64,000 nucleotides of DNA, taken from positions 1 through 64,000 of the forward strand of contig JAGWHN010000003.1 of NCBI GenBank assembly GCA_028866785.1. Reading direction: 5' to 3'. Each line of letters starts with the position of its first letter. Position 1 is the stretch's first letter. The notes beneath the pieces are model-generated. The model was not told the origin of the DNA. It was given only the letters and a program-made list of their open reading frames with translations, and did not search any database. Both the position numbers and the translations under genes were made by a program. This document shows positions 1-8,893 of this stretch, one piece after another. The stretch is from Microcaldota archaeon (GTDB lineage: Archaea; Micrarchaeota; Micrarchaeia; Micrarchaeales; CABMGC01).

Positions 1-40
1 GTATGCGGAGAGCTGCGTCATAGGTCCGGGATGAAGCTCC

Positions 41-445
41 CTACATCTCCTTTGTGCTCGCATCAAGAGGCTTGTGCTCAAAGGCAAAGACAGCGCCCTT
101 TATCGCCCTCATCGAAAGGGTTGCGCAGTGAAGACGTGCAGGTCCTGGGTCGATCCCAATCACCTCCATCACGGTTGCGACATTCATTTTCTCTATCTCT
201 GCAAGGCTCTTCCCCTTGATAAAATCAGTAATCATGCTGGCGCTTGCCATGCTTATCGCGCACCCATCCCCCTCGAATTTGACATCCTCAACCTTCCCCT
301 CTTCCATTTTGAGGTAGACTGTTATCGTGTCTCCGCATGAGATGTTGTCCTCATGCATGTGGACGCTCGCATCCTCTATCTTTCCCTTGTTGTGCGGTCG
401 CTCATAGTACTGGATGAGCCTTTCCGCATAAATATCAAGTGACAT
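41..445 (-). CDS. sufU: SufU/IscU-type Fe-S cluster scaffold protein
   Basis: This 134-residue protein is a NifU-N/SufU-family scaffold or sulfur acceptor, on which Fe-S clusters are assembled from cysteine-derived sulfur in the cytoplasm. The three family cysteines are visible in ISCGD (about residue 37, with the partner Asp two residues later), GDGCAIS (about 62) and RLHCATL (about 106). The length is normal and the ATG start is unambiguous. It pairs functionally with the SufS, SufC and SufD genes at the far end of the window but is not linked to them. The gene downstream lies outside the window. I am sure of the family; SufU versus IscU naming is by context. Confidence 0.9.
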   Translation of the reverse strand: MSLDIYAERLIQYYERPHNKGKIEDASVHMHEDNISCGDTITVYLKMEEGKVEDVKFEGDGCAISMASASMITDFIKGKSLAEIEKMNVATVMEVIGIDPGPARLHCATLSMRAIKGAVFAFEHKPLDASTKEM

Positions 446-482
446 AGTACACTTTGGCCAGGATTAATTATAAAATAAGCTC

Positions 483-1037
483 CTATTTTGCCCAATACCT
501 CCCAAAAATGGGCTTAAGGGCCTTTATCGCAAAAGAGTTAATCTGCTCCCTGTACCTGTAGATTATCCCCGCAACCACAAGGCTTATCGCAATCCCTGCA
601 ATCACATCGCTCAGGTAATGTGCCCCTAGGTACACTCTGCCGAAAAGTACGATCAGCAGCCAGATAATGTAAAGCACATTTAGGTACCTGTATCCCTTCA
701 CGAAGAGCGCAATTCCTGTCAGGACCGTGGCATGGTTGCTTGGAAAACCAAATCCGCTTTCGCACACTCCGTTCAGCCAGGAAAGCGTTTCCACCTGGCA
801 TGGCCTTGGCTCTTGGACAAGCGTCTTGAGCACATCGCTTATTATGAAAAGTACCACCGTTGCAGCTGCAAATGTGAATACATTTTTGTCCTTCTTTACA
901 AAGAGAAAAAGTGCTATCGCTGCAAGGACCACATAGTAGCTTTCTGCAAAGTAGCCCATCGCAACAGTGAGGCCATTGCTTGCAATCCCGCCCGCATACT
1001 GGAAAGCGACGTTGTTTATGGCTGTCAGAATATCCAT
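483..1037 (-). CDS. PAP2-family membrane phosphatase
   Basis: This is an integral-membrane PAP2 (type 2 phosphatidic acid phosphatase) protein of 184 residues with about five hydrophobic segments. The three phosphatase motifs are present: K-x6-RP as KTLVQEPRP, PSNH in place of PSGH, and GRVYLGAHYLSD, which holds the catalytic His and Asp. The family dephosphorylates lipid phosphates, including polyprenyl diphosphates, at the membrane surface; the actual substrate is not readable here. The open frame extends to 1196, but I chose the ATG at 1037 because the longer form would run into the divergent PIN gene and its extra residues do not look like PAP2 sequence. Confidence 0.85.
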   Translation of the reverse strand: MDILTAINNVAFQYAGGIASNGLTVAMGYFAESYYVVLAAIALFLFVKKDKNVFTFAAATVVLFIISDVLKTLVQEPRPCQVETLSWLNGVCESGFGFPSNHATVLTGIALFVKGYRYLNVLYIIWLLIVLFGRVYLGAHYLSDVIAGIAISLVVAGIIYRYREQINSFAIKALKPIFGRYWAK

Positions 1038-1104
1038 CGAAACAACACTCTTCCCAATCCAGCATTTATAAATATTTTGCAAATGGAGAATAAAGCGTAG
1101 TTCA

Positions 1105-1473
1105 ATGAAAGAGATACTCCTTGACACAAGCTCGATCATATTCGGCCTTGCAAATAAGATAGACACCTTCCAGATCCTAAAGGAGAGCTTTCCCACCTAC
1201 AGGATAACAATTCCCTTCGGCGTGATAAGGGAGCTGAAGGGCTTTGCAAAGGGGAAGAAAAAGGAGAAGCTGCAGGCAAAGATAGGCCTTGCGCTGCTCG
1301 AAAAATATAAGATTCACGTGGTCAAGAACAACGAGTACGTTGACAACTGGATATTCAAGAACGCAGACAACACAGACGTCATAGTCTGCACAAACGATGT
1401 CGAGCTCAAGCATCGGCTCAAGGAGACTGGGGCAAAGACAATTAGCCTTTCAAGAAGTGGACTCTTGCGTTAA
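1105..1473 (+). CDS. PIN-domain ribonuclease-like protein
   Basis: This 122-residue protein is a single PIN domain. The first acidic residue sits in ILLDTSSII near the N-terminus and the C-terminal acidic cluster in NADNTDVIVCTND. PIN domains are Mg-dependent ribonucleases that act in rRNA processing (Fcf1/Nob1 type) or as VapC toxins. No small antitoxin gene precedes it: the upstream gene is the divergent PAP2 phosphatase. A stand-alone housekeeping archaeal PIN protein is therefore more likely than a toxin. The role is inferred; the fold is clear. Confidence 0.8.
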   Translation: MKEILLDTSSIIFGLANKIDTFQILKESFPTYRITIPFGVIRELKGFAKGKKKEKLQAKIGLALLEKYKIHVVKNNEYVDNWIFKNADNTDVIVCTNDVELKHRLKETGAKTISLSRSGLLR

Positions 1474-1553
1474 TCCCGCAGGTTTTGTTTCTGGGCAAAC
1501 TAAAATCCCGGCTCGCCAAATTCTACGCCCTCAAAAAGCCAAGGGTTGGGTGG

Positions 1554-1937
1554 TCAGGCCCTCTTAAGGTCGACCCAGATTGTGAGCCCGGAAACCTTTC
1601 CCTCCTTAGTCTCCCTAGGCAAAACTGCAATTCCCTTGAACTTTTTCTCAAGGTCTTTCCTGAACTCCTCGATTAGAGGATTTCCCTTGCCCATTTCTGC
1701 CTCAAAAGGGAGTATCAACATGATGCTTTCCTGCACCTTTACCCCCTTTGCCTTAAAATAGGCCCCCAGCTCGCCAAGGTCCTTCAGTTCAGACTTTGCG
1801 CCTACCCCAACTGCCATTGTATCAGATGGAGTTTTGCGAACTTCCTTAAATATCTTTATCCCCGTTCCGTCTCTAGCCGGTTTGGCTGCAGGCGAAGTCT
1901 GCTTAAAGCAATCGGTATTTATTCTTAATGTTTCCAT
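1554..1937 (-). CDS. Hypothetical protein, divergent from rpo7
   Basis: This 127-residue ORF matches no family I recognise. It is soluble and predicted alpha/beta, with a hydrophobic strand (ESIMLILPF) in the middle, a lysine-rich helix after it, and a strand-like end (GLTIWVDL). Its start lies only 33 bases from the rpo7 start on the other strand, so the promoters of the two genes must overlap the coding start of this gene. The ORF is long for chance and its composition resembles its neighbours, so I regard it as real, with unknown function. Confidence 0.6.
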   Translation of the reverse strand: METLRINTDCFKQTSPAAKPARDGTGIKIFKEVRKTPSDTMAVGVGAKSELKDLGELGAYFKAKGVKVQESIMLILPFEAEMGKGNPLIEEFRKDLEKKFKGIAVLPRETKEGKVSGLTIWVDLKRA

Positions 1938-1960
1938 ATAACTGTATTCTAATTGCCTTA

Positions 1961-1965
1961 GGTGA
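1961..1965 (+). promoter_or_regulatory. Shine-Dalgarno site that fixes the rpo7 TTG start
   Basis: GGTGA lies five bases before a TTG at 1970. Translation from that TTG gives the usual Rpo7 N-terminus (LYYVHTIKDTLSVPP), whereas the upstream ATG at 1928 would add 14 residues that are foreign to the family. Confidence 0.75.
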
Positions 1966-1969
1966 AACT

Positions 1970-2557
1970 TTGTATTACGTACACACTATAAAAGACACAC
2001 TCAGCGTACCTCCAGCATACTTTGGAGCGGACCTAGAGGACGCAGCGGCCCAGGTTCTAAGGAACAAGTATGAGAGAGTGATAGACAAGGATCTCGGAGT
2101 GGTTTTGGCAGTCTTCAACGTCAGGGACATAAGTGACGGATTCATCCTTCCAGGAGACCCAAACACGCACCACGATGTAACATTTGACGTTCTCACATTC
2201 ACCCTTGAAGTCGAGGAAGTTGTTATCGGGGAGGTTTCGGAGCTCGTGGAGTTCGGAAGCTTTGTTAGGATTGGGCCGCTTGACGGACTGGTCCACCTAT
2301 CGCAGATAACAAGCGACTTCATCAACTTTGACAGGAAGACGGGAGTGTTTACCTCAAGAAACACAGGAAAGACGCTAAAGAAAGGAGACGTTGTCTATGC
2401 AAAAGTCTCCACAATCAGCATCAAGAGCTCAGTCAAGGACTCAAAGATCGCTCTTACAATGCGTCCAGAGGGACTCGGAAAGCCGGAATGGATGAACGAG
2501 AAGCCAAGGGCGGAGAGAAAGCCTGGAAAGAACGACAGGAGAGGAGGTAGGAGATAA
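1970..2557 (+). CDS. rpo7: DNA-directed RNA polymerase subunit Rpo7 (RpoE')
   Basis: Rpo7 forms the stalk of archaeal RNA polymerase with Rpo4 and contacts nascent RNA. The 195-residue product has the N-terminal RNP-like domain (YYVHTIKDTLSVPP at the start) followed from about residue 80 by an S1/OB domain (GEVSELVEFGSFVRIGPLDG). It ends in a basic tail rich in Arg and Lys. The start is TTG, chosen because of the GGTGA site and family alignment. The stop codon overlaps the ATG of spt4 (TAATG), the conserved archaeal pairing of these two transcription genes. Confidence 0.95.
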   Translation: MYYVHTIKDTLSVPPAYFGADLEDAAAQVLRNKYERVIDKDLGVVLAVFNVRDISDGFILPGDPNTHHDVTFDVLTFTLEVEEVVIGEVSELVEFGSFVRIGPLDGLVHLSQITSDFINFDRKTGVFTSRNTGKTLKKGDVVYAKVSTISIKSSVKDSKIALTMRPEGLGKPEWMNEKPRAERKPGKNDRRGGRR

Positions 2558-2745
2558 TGGATAAGGCATGCAAGAATTGCAGATTAATCATCTCGCAGGG
2601 AGACATGTGCCCGGTATGCGGAGGCACAGCGCTCACCTCGAAGTGGCACGGCTACATCGTTGTCCTAAACGCCGAGAAGTCCGAGATAGCAAAGAAGCTC
2701 TCCATCAAGGTGAACGGGACATACGCTCTGAGCATAGCTGAGTAG
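2557..2745 (+). CDS. spt4: Transcription elongation factor Spt4 (RpoE'')
   Basis: This 62-residue zinc protein is archaeal Spt4, which binds Spt5 to close the polymerase clamp and promote processive elongation. Four zinc ligands are present as CKNC near residue 6 and CPVC near residue 20, followed by the conserved tryptophan and GYIVVLN strand. The length is typical. It is translationally coupled to rpo7 through a one-base overlap. The identification rests on the zinc pattern, size and neighbour. Confidence 0.93.
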   Translation: MDKACKNCRLIISQGDMCPVCGGTALTSKWHGYIVVLNAEKSEIAKKLSIKVNGTYALSIAE

Positions 2746-2766
2746 CGCCAAGTAGGCTACGATGCC

Positions 2767-5016
2767 ATGCCAAACAAAAATCTCGAGTACCTGTTTGTAT
2801 CTATAATCTACCTTGCGATAGCGCTGCTCATTTTCTGGCCAACGACAATTAATCCCATCAGCACCGTAACTGGCGGGATTCCAAATTCAGTCTTTCCAGG
2901 AACCGGGGACGTCTTCCAGAACCTATGGACGCTTTGGTGGGTGAACCACGCGATATTCACACTTCATCAGTCTCCTTACTCCACCAACCTGCTCTTCGCG
3001 CCATACGGGTCTAACCTTGTAACCGAGACTCTCTCCCCCATTGCCGCAATTCTAACGCTTCCGTTCCAGGCAATAAGTTTGGGGTTCGCATACAATATAA
3101 TCTTCTTTCTTGGGTTTATGCTATCGGGCCTGTTCATGTTCATGCTGGCAGACCACTTCACAAAGAACAAGTACGCCGCGTTCATCGCAGGAATCGTATT
3201 TGCCTTCAGCCCTTTCCACATCGCGCATGCAGGCGTCGGTCACCTAAACTGGGACAGCATTGAGTTTGTCCCTCTCTTCATCCTGCTGATAATCAAAATA
3301 GTGGAGGAGAGAAAGCTTGTCTATGTGCTCCTCGCTTCACTCGCATTCACCTTCCTTCTATTCTTCGGCGACCCTGAGCAAGGAATAATCACAATCGTAT
3401 TCCTTCTCCTCTATGCGCTGGTGCAATGCCTAAACCCAAAGACAAGGCCGCAGATCTTAAACTGGGGGCTTGCAAAATCCTTGGGGCTAGTAGTTGTATT
3501 CACATTGATATTCAGTGCCCCGTTCCTCTACTATATTGTGAACGGAATTGAGCACGGAGCCCTTGACCTTGCAAACAAGTACAATACGATAAAGTCGTAC
3601 ATGATCTCAAGCGTCCCGATAACATCCTTTTTCCTGCCAAGCCCTTTCAACGACTTCTTCAGCTCGATAAGCAAGTCATATTACGCACTTTACATCGACA
3701 ATCCGACCGAGAGGGTCGCATACATCGGGTACGTGGTGCTGTTCCTTGCATACTTCGGATTTAGGCACGACAAAAAGAACAAGTATCTCACAACCTCCTT
3801 CTGGATAATCAGCGCACTCTTTTTCATGTACCTTGCAATGGGCCCCTACATCCAGACCTGGAGATACAGTGGATTTGGGCTCTCATATTTCCCCGGAATA
3901 TATCTTGTTTACTCGCTAATCCCGATATTCAACCTTGTAAGGGAGCCAGGCAGATTTGACCTGATAGTTACGCTTTCACTTGCAATCCTGGCCGCAATCG
4001 GCACAAAGGCTCTGCTAGAAACCTATAAGCAAAAATACAAGACAAAGAACTTTGCGCTCTACGCAACTGCGCTCATCGCCCTCTTAATACTGGTTGAGTA
4101 CAACGGGATTCCAGTAAGCAGCTCATTTATCCATTCCTATTTCATACACCTAAATATCTCAAACGGTTTTAGCCTGCTCTCAAACATCCCTTCCAACTCG
4201 ACTGTGATGATTCTTCCAACTATACAAAATATCGGGGACGATCCAACAGTATTCCATCCGCAGGTCTACTCCGGAATGGCGATGTACTTCCAGACCGTCT
4301 TCGACAAGCAGATGCTGGGCGGTTATACCTCAAGAGTCAATGATACCCAGCAGCTGCCGCTCTTCCAAATCCCAATTTCCGTATACGGCAGCTTCCTGCA
4401 ACGTGGGCTTAACTTCCAATACGCATCGCCGGTTTCCGAAAACTACACCAACGTAACCATGTACTTCCTTGGCCGCTACAATATCAGCTATGTCCCTGTG
4501 ATCAAGCGCGCGTACAACGCCTCAAACTTCACTGTTCTCACTACCTCACTGCAATCAATGTTCGGTGCGCCATACTACAGCGACAATCAGACAATGATAT
4601 TCTATACCCCAAATGCGGTCTCAAAAAGCTACCTAAAATCAGTCGTGGCATATCCGTCGTACGGGATCTGGTCTCCTGGTTGCGTTGTGAAAATAAGCTG
4701 CACGAATCTGCTCAACACATTCTGGTATGGGACCAATGTACGGCAGATCACCGTTTACGTGCCGCCAAATATGACTCATTTATCCATGAACTTCTCTGCT
4801 GTCGCGTACAACTCCAGCTTCACCCTCTCGGTTCTGGTAAACTCAGGACCTGCTTACAACTACAGCCTGCAAAATAGGGTTCCGATAGTGCCTAATCTTT
4901 CGCTCAACCTAAGCCCTGGGCTAAATCAAATTCTATTCTACTCTCTACCTGGGCAGGCTTCAAGCAATTACACCTACAACTTCGGGATAAGAGACATAAA
5001 ATTCGTCCAAAGATAA
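2767..5016 (+). CDS. Large polytopic membrane protein, GT-C glycosyltransferase-like
   Basis: This 749-residue protein has about 11-13 transmembrane segments in its first 440 residues, then a soluble extracytoplasmic domain of about 300 residues with many Asn-x-Ser/Thr sequons. The first large loop contains an acidic motif (GTGDVFQNLWTLWW), as expected for the catalytic loop of GT-C lipid-phosphosugar-dependent transferases. A second conserved-looking loop reads VREPGRFDL. The likely role is adding sugars to surface glycans, but donor and acceptor cannot be told. It follows spt4 by 21 bases and may be read through from that operon. A membrane protein of the YfhO type is the main alternative. 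Confidence 0.65.
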   Translation: MPNKNLEYLFVSIIYLAIALLIFWPTTINPISTVTGGIPNSVFPGTGDVFQNLWTLWWVNHAIFTLHQSPYSTNLLFAPYGSNLVTETLSPIAAILTLPFQAISLGFAYNIIFFLGFMLSGLFMFMLADHFTKNKYAAFIAGIVFAFSPFHIAHAGVGHLNWDSIEFVPLFILLIIKIVEERKLVYVLLASLAFTFLLFFGDPEQGIITIVFLLLYALVQCLNPKTRPQILNWGLAKSLGLVVVFTLIFSAPFLYYIVNGIEHGALDLANKYNTIKSYMISSVPITSFFLPSPFNDFFSSISKSYYALYIDNPTERVAYIGYVVLFLAYFGFRHDKKNKYLTTSFWIISALFFMYLAMGPYIQTWRYSGFGLSYFPGIYLVYSLIPIFNLVREPGRFDLIVTLSLAILAAIGTKALLETYKQKYKTKNFALYATALIALLILVEYNGIPVSSSFIHSYFIHLNISNGFSLLSNIPSNSTVMILPTIQNIGDDPTVFHPQVYSGMAMYFQTVFDKQMLGGYTSRVNDTQQLPLFQIPISVYGSFLQRGLNFQYASPVSENYTNVTMYFLGRYNISYVPVIKRAYNASNFTVLTTSLQSMFGAPYYSDNQTMIFYTPNAVSKSYLKSVVAYPSYGIWSPGCVVKISCTNLLNTFWYGTNVRQITVYVPPNMTHLSMNFSAVAYNSSFTLSVLVNSGPAYNYSLQNRVPIVPNLSLNLSPGLNQILFYSLPGQASSNYTYNFGIRDIKFVQR

Positions 5017-5041
5017 ATTCGGCTGTTAAAGGGCAGGAATT

Positions 5042-5737
5042 CTACTCCTTTGTTTCCGACTTCTTCTCCCTTACGTAGTCCTCTTTTATCTCGACCTTCT
5101 CTATGTGGTCCATGTCCCTTAGAAGGGCATTGACAAAGCTGGACTTGTTTACGAAGTACTCGGAGTTCTTGTCCGTCTCGCTTCCGATTTCAACGATTGC
5201 GTTCTTCCCCTCAACCTTTGCAACCTTTGGCTTGAGCGCAAATGACTCCGCAAGCTCCTTTACCTTCTCATCGTCCTTCTCTATCTTTGAGACAACCTTG
5301 ACTTCGTAGATGATCTTCTCTCCTGCAAGAGGGTGATTTGCATCGACCATTACTCTTCCCGAGTTGACGCTCTTGATTGTAGCGACAGTTCCATCAAGGT
5401 CTAGCTGCATTCCAACGTAAGGCTCCATGTTCCTTGCCCTGAAGTCAGAGATTGGCATGACTCTAACCAGCTGCGAATCCCTCTCCCCAAATGCGTTGAT
5501 CGGCTCTATCTCCACCTTCTTTTGGACGTTCATCTCCATCTTCTTTAGCTCGTCCGCGAGCCCCTTGATGATGTTGCTCTTTCCGACAACGACCAGCTGA
5601 GGGCCGTACTTGTTGTTCTCATAGTAAACGCCATTATCCTTTGCGCTCTTCTCATCGGTAGTGTAGACTACGTGGTTGTCTGCTGCCCTCCAGGCCGTGT
5701 ATTCGATCTTTACAAAATCTCCGTCTTTAAAGCTCAT
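5042..5737 (-). CDS. FKBP-type peptidyl-prolyl isomerase, SlyD-like
   Basis: This cytoplasmic prolyl isomerase and chaperone has 231 residues. The FKBP domain (about residues 1-160) starts DGDFVKIEYTAW and ends with the hallmark NHPLAGEKIIYEVKVV. It is interrupted by an IF chaperone insert (GERDSQLVRVMPISDF). A C-terminal domain of about 70 residues, mostly strand and helix, follows as in the long archaeal FKBPs. The ATG at 5737 is preceded by GTGAT at good spacing. It is divergent from the gene at 5849 and shares a promoter region with it. Confidence 0.93.
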   Translation of the reverse strand: MSFKDGDFVKIEYTAWRAADNHVVYTTDEKSAKDNGVYYENNKYGPQLVVVGKSNIIKGLADELKKMEMNVQKKVEIEPINAFGERDSQLVRVMPISDFRARNMEPYVGMQLDLDGTVATIKSVNSGRVMVDANHPLAGEKIIYEVKVVSKIEKDDEKVKELAESFALKPKVAKVEGKNAIVEIGSETDKNSEYFVNKSSFVNALLRDMDHIEKVEIKEDYVREKKSETKE

Positions 5738-5770
5738 GGTATCACAATTATTACTCTATTCTTATGTAAG

Positions 5771-5788
5771 GTATATAATTTATATTTA
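5771..5788. promoter_or_regulatory. A+T-rich divergent promoter region
   Basis: An uninterrupted A/T run (GTATATAATTTATATTTA) lies between the divergent FKBP gene and the gene starting at 5849. TATA-like boxes can be read on both strands. Both flanking genes have GTGAT ribosome binding sites 3 nt before their ATGs. The assignment is by composition and position only. Confidence 0.5.
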
Positions 5789-5848
5789 AGCTAGCAATCT
5801 TAATCTGGCAATTCCTACCTACAGGAGTGCCAAATCAATCGTGATCAA

Positions 5849-6472
5849 ATGGACAGGAAAGAGATAATACGCATACTCCTTACAATCTTCGTGGCGGTGA
5901 TATTTGTCGCTTCATACGCTTCCTTTGGGTCTACCGGCTCAATGACCACCACGACGACCACAAGCATAGCCCCCCAGACCGTATACGGCTCTGGAAACGT
6001 GAACGGGACAGTGGTGGGGTACGGCACCTTGATGACCGTGTTCATAAACTGCAATAATCAGTCTGTGAGGAATCTAACAAATAACAATGTTTCAAACACC
6101 CTTTCCGCCCTTGAAAATAACAACACGATAAACAACTTCTTTGCACCGAACCAGAGCGCATACACCATCTATCTAAACCAGCTCAATTCCTACGAGCTTG
6201 CAAACCTGATCAGCTCAAAGGCGGCCAGCAACCAATCAAGGGCTTGCCTTTCCTTCAAGGGGCAAACGCAGCTGCTGCTGCCTCCAACCGCATCACTTTA
6301 CGTCTCAAGCCAGAAAGTCACAATACCTCTGCCTGCAAATCTGAGAAATTATGTGCTCAACGTCAAGATTCTTCCAATAAATTCACTGGTTAACCTAAGG
6401 GTCTCAACGCTTCTTACCTACAACGGGACGGTCTTTGGCAACATGAGCATCTCTTATCTTGGTGGTAGTTGA
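5849..6472 (+). CDS. Membrane-anchored extracytoplasmic protein, unknown function
   Basis: This 207-residue protein has one N-terminal hydrophobic helix (about residues 8-26), a short Thr-rich linker, and an extracytoplasmic domain with many Asn-x-Ser/Thr sequons. Two cysteines lie in the domain. I do not recognise the fold. The stop overlaps the ATG of the GluRS gene by one base (TGATG), so the two are co-transcribed and probably translationally coupled. That looks like compaction rather than shared function. The ATG start has GTGAT 3 nt upstream. Confidence 0.75.
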   Translation: MDRKEIIRILLTIFVAVIFVASYASFGSTGSMTTTTTTSIAPQTVYGSGNVNGTVVGYGTLMTVFINCNNQSVRNLTNNNVSNTLSALENNNTINNFFAPNQSAYTIYLNQLNSYELANLISSKAASNQSRACLSFKGQTQLLLPPTASLYVSSQKVTIPLPANLRNYVLNVKILPINSLVNLRVSTLLTYNGTVFGNMSISYLGGS

Positions 6473-8178
6473 TGTTCGACAAAGCCGTACTTGACGCAAT
6501 AAGAAAACATGCGGTTAAGAACGCGCTTGACTATGGAAAGGCAAACGAGAAGACCGTGCTTGGCAGAATCCTCTCCGAGTTTCCGGAAACCAAAAAGCAG
6601 ATTTCAGATTTGAATCGCCAGATTAATGAGATTGTCTCAAGTGTCAACTCGCTTTCCAAGGAGCAAATCCAAGCCGAGTCCGTGCTGCATGCGGATGAAT
6701 TTGCCAAGGCGGAGGCGATCAAGGCGAAGGAGTCCGTCCCGAAGTTCATTCTTGACGGTGCAGTTGAGGGAAAGTTCTTTGCAAGGTTCTCGCCAGAGCC
6801 AAACGGGTATCCCCACATCGGGCATGCGAAGATCGCATTCATGGAAAGGGAGTTCACGGACATTTACAGGGGGAACCTCGCGCTTTATTTTGACGATACA
6901 AACCCGGAGGCCGAAAAGCAGGAGTACGTTGACGCAATAAGGTCTGACCTGTCATGGCTTGGGATAAAGTTTGATAGGGAATACTATTCAAGCGACCACA
7001 TCCCTCAGGTGTATGCAAACGCCGAGAAGCTAATTTCACAAGGTGACGCTTACGCATGCAGCTGTCCTGCGGAAACAATGAGCGAGAACAGGGAAAAGGG
7101 GATAGAGTGCGCCCATCGCTCCAGTGCGGTAAATGTCAATCTTGATCTTTGGAAAAAGATGATAAACAAGGAGTTCGGGGAGAACCAGATTGCAATAAGG
7201 CTCAAGGGAGACATGAAATCGCTAAACACCGTCATGCGCGATCCCGTGCTTTTGAGGATCAAGGTCCATCCGCACTACAGGCAGGGCACAAAATACGCTG
7301 TCTGGCCAACTTACGATTTCAACACGCCTATCGTTGATTCTATCGAGGGAATAACCGATGCGATGAGGAGCAAGGAGTACGAGCTGCGGGATGAGCTCTA
7401 CGCAAAGATACTCGACCTTCTCGGGCTGCGAAAGCCAAGGATCCACAGCATAGCTAGGCTTGAGATAAAGGACGGACTCACCTCCAAGAGAAAGGTGAAG
7501 GAGCTGATCGAGCAGGGCCTGCTTATGGGCTATGACGACCCACGGCTGGTTACTGTCGCATCGCTCAGGAGAAGGGGGATTGTTCCAGAGGCGATAAAGA
7601 AATTCGTGCTGAGATTCGGGATGAGCAAGACAAACAGCGAGGTGGACATAAGCATGCTGCTTGACGAGAACAGAAAGATTATCGATAAGAGCTCAAAGAG
7701 GCTCTTCTTTGTCCAAAATCCGCGCAAAATCACAATAGAGGGGGCACCCATGCAGGATGTGAAGATCAGGCTGCTTGATGGCTCCGCAGAGTTCAGGGAG
7801 TACAAGGCAGCAAATGTCGTCTATATTTCGGACAAAGATGCGAAATTGCTCAAGGCAGGCGACAAGATAAGGTTTAAAGACTTGTTTATTGTAGAGATAG
7901 TCAACTCACAGGGCGACACCTGCAAGTTCATTGGCGGCGACCAAAAGACAGACAGAACAGTCCAATGGGTAAGCGAGGGTAATTACATAGATGCAAAATT
8001 GCTGATTCCGGGCAGATTGCTTGTGGATGGTGAATTCAACAAGGAGAGCCTAGAGCATGTCTCTGGCTTCATCGAAAGCTATGCAAGCAAATTAAATCAG
8101 GGCGAAATTGTGCAGCTCGAGAGAGTTGGCTTCTTCAGGCTAGATAGCAAGCAGGATATGACGTTCATTGGATCTTAA
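6472..8178 (+). CDS. gltX: Glutamyl-tRNA synthetase (archaeal type, probably non-discriminating)
   Basis: This class I synthetase charges tRNA-Glu and, where GatDE is present, also tRNA-Gln for later amidation. The 568-residue length and the N-terminal helical extension of about 100 residues are those of archaeal GluRS. The HIGH signature is exact in EPNGYPHIGHAK (about 110-120). The KMSKS loop is replaced by LTSKRK, as in the GluRS/GlnRS group. The beta-barrel anticodon-binding domain fills the C-terminal third. I used the ATG at 6472 and not the TTG just before it. GatD and GatE occur in this window, which supports the indirect Gln-tRNA route. Confidence 0.95.
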   Translation: MFDKAVLDAIRKHAVKNALDYGKANEKTVLGRILSEFPETKKQISDLNRQINEIVSSVNSLSKEQIQAESVLHADEFAKAEAIKAKESVPKFILDGAVEGKFFARFSPEPNGYPHIGHAKIAFMEREFTDIYRGNLALYFDDTNPEAEKQEYVDAIRSDLSWLGIKFDREYYSSDHIPQVYANAEKLISQGDAYACSCPAETMSENREKGIECAHRSSAVNVNLDLWKKMINKEFGENQIAIRLKGDMKSLNTVMRDPVLLRIKVHPHYRQGTKYAVWPTYDFNTPIVDSIEGITDAMRSKEYELRDELYAKILDLLGLRKPRIHSIARLEIKDGLTSKRKVKELIEQGLLMGYDDPRLVTVASLRRRGIVPEAIKKFVLRFGMSKTNSEVDISMLLDENRKIIDKSSKRLFFVQNPRKITIEGAPMQDVKIRLLDGSAEFREYKAANVVYISDKDAKLLKAGDKIRFKDLFIVEIVNSQGDTCKFIGGDQKTDRTVQWVSEGNYIDAKLLIPGRLLVDGEFNKESLEHVSGFIESYASKLNQGEIVQLERVGFFRLDSKQDMTFIGS

Positions 8179-8188
8179 AGGCGACAAA

Positions 8189-8890
8189 ATGGTAATACTA
8201 AATGCACCGGAGGAAAAACCCGTAAAGGAGAGACAGATAATTCTAAAGGACACTCAAAGACCGGCCCCTAGCCGCAGCGTCTCAAACCTTGAGAACATTT
8301 CGCTTAGAAATGTGGTCCAGGAGAGCTGGAGGGCAAAGGTGAAGCACGACAAACACATGCTGGATCTAATTGACGATCATGCATCAAACATGCAAAAGCT
8401 CCTAGGGAACGCAGAGTACGAGATATTCTGCATACATAACCTGATTGCAAACACAAAGAACATGAGCAAGTCGGAGGTGAAGAGCTACATAAAGACAATT
8501 GAGGGGCTCGCATACTTCTACAACTCAAAGCTCGGGCTTGACCTAACTTCCGCCCTGCTCACCGGACTAACATTCAAGGCAAAGAATCTCGATTCGCTCG
8601 GAAGATACTACAAGCTCATGATCAATGAGATTGACTCAAAGATAAAAAAATACGAGAAGAAGGCATCAAAGGAAAACACGAAGCTCGACAACCTCGCTCT
8701 TGACCTTAGATATAGCGAGTCAGGAATAATCAACAGGCTCTTTAGGCGCGGAAAGGCGCAGCAGCTCAAGACTCGCATAAGCATGAAAAGGAGAAAGCTT
8801 GACCGCTACAACACCGCGATAACAAGGAACAGGAAGGTCATGGAGTCAGTCCACAGGATGATCAAGGGATCTGCCCCTACTGTCTCCTGA
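8189..8890 (+). CDS. Coiled-coil protein, unknown function
   Basis: This is a 233-residue, strongly charged, almost all-helical soluble protein with Lys/Glu heptad-like stretches (about residues 50-110 and 150-230). It has no membrane segment and no enzymatic motif I can see. I chose the ATG at 8189, because the TTG at 8168 would overlap the GluRS stop. It lies 10 bases behind gltX and converges on uvrC with 3 bases between the stops, so it is probably the last gene of the gltX operon. Confidence 0.65.
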   Translation: MVILNAPEEKPVKERQIILKDTQRPAPSRSVSNLENISLRNVVQESWRAKVKHDKHMLDLIDDHASNMQKLLGNAEYEIFCIHNLIANTKNMSKSEVKSYIKTIEGLAYFYNSKLGLDLTSALLTGLTFKAKNLDSLGRYYKLMINEIDSKIKKYEKKASKENTKLDNLALDLRYSESGIINRLFRRGKAQQLKTRISMKRRKLDRYNTAITRNRKVMESVHRMIKGSAPTVS

Positions 8891-8893
8891 TCT

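Noticed and set aside
1..40. Possible tRNA end at the window edge
   Set aside because: A few tRNA-like words (GGTCC, AGCTC) occur, but no T-loop or stem pairing fits in 40 bases.
483..1196. PAP2 gene start at 1196
   Set aside because: The first 53 residues have no PAP2 features and would overlap the divergent PIN gene; ATG at 1037 fits better.
1105..1473. VapC toxin of a toxin-antitoxin pair
   Set aside because: No antitoxin-sized gene is adjacent; the upstream gene is a divergent membrane phosphatase.
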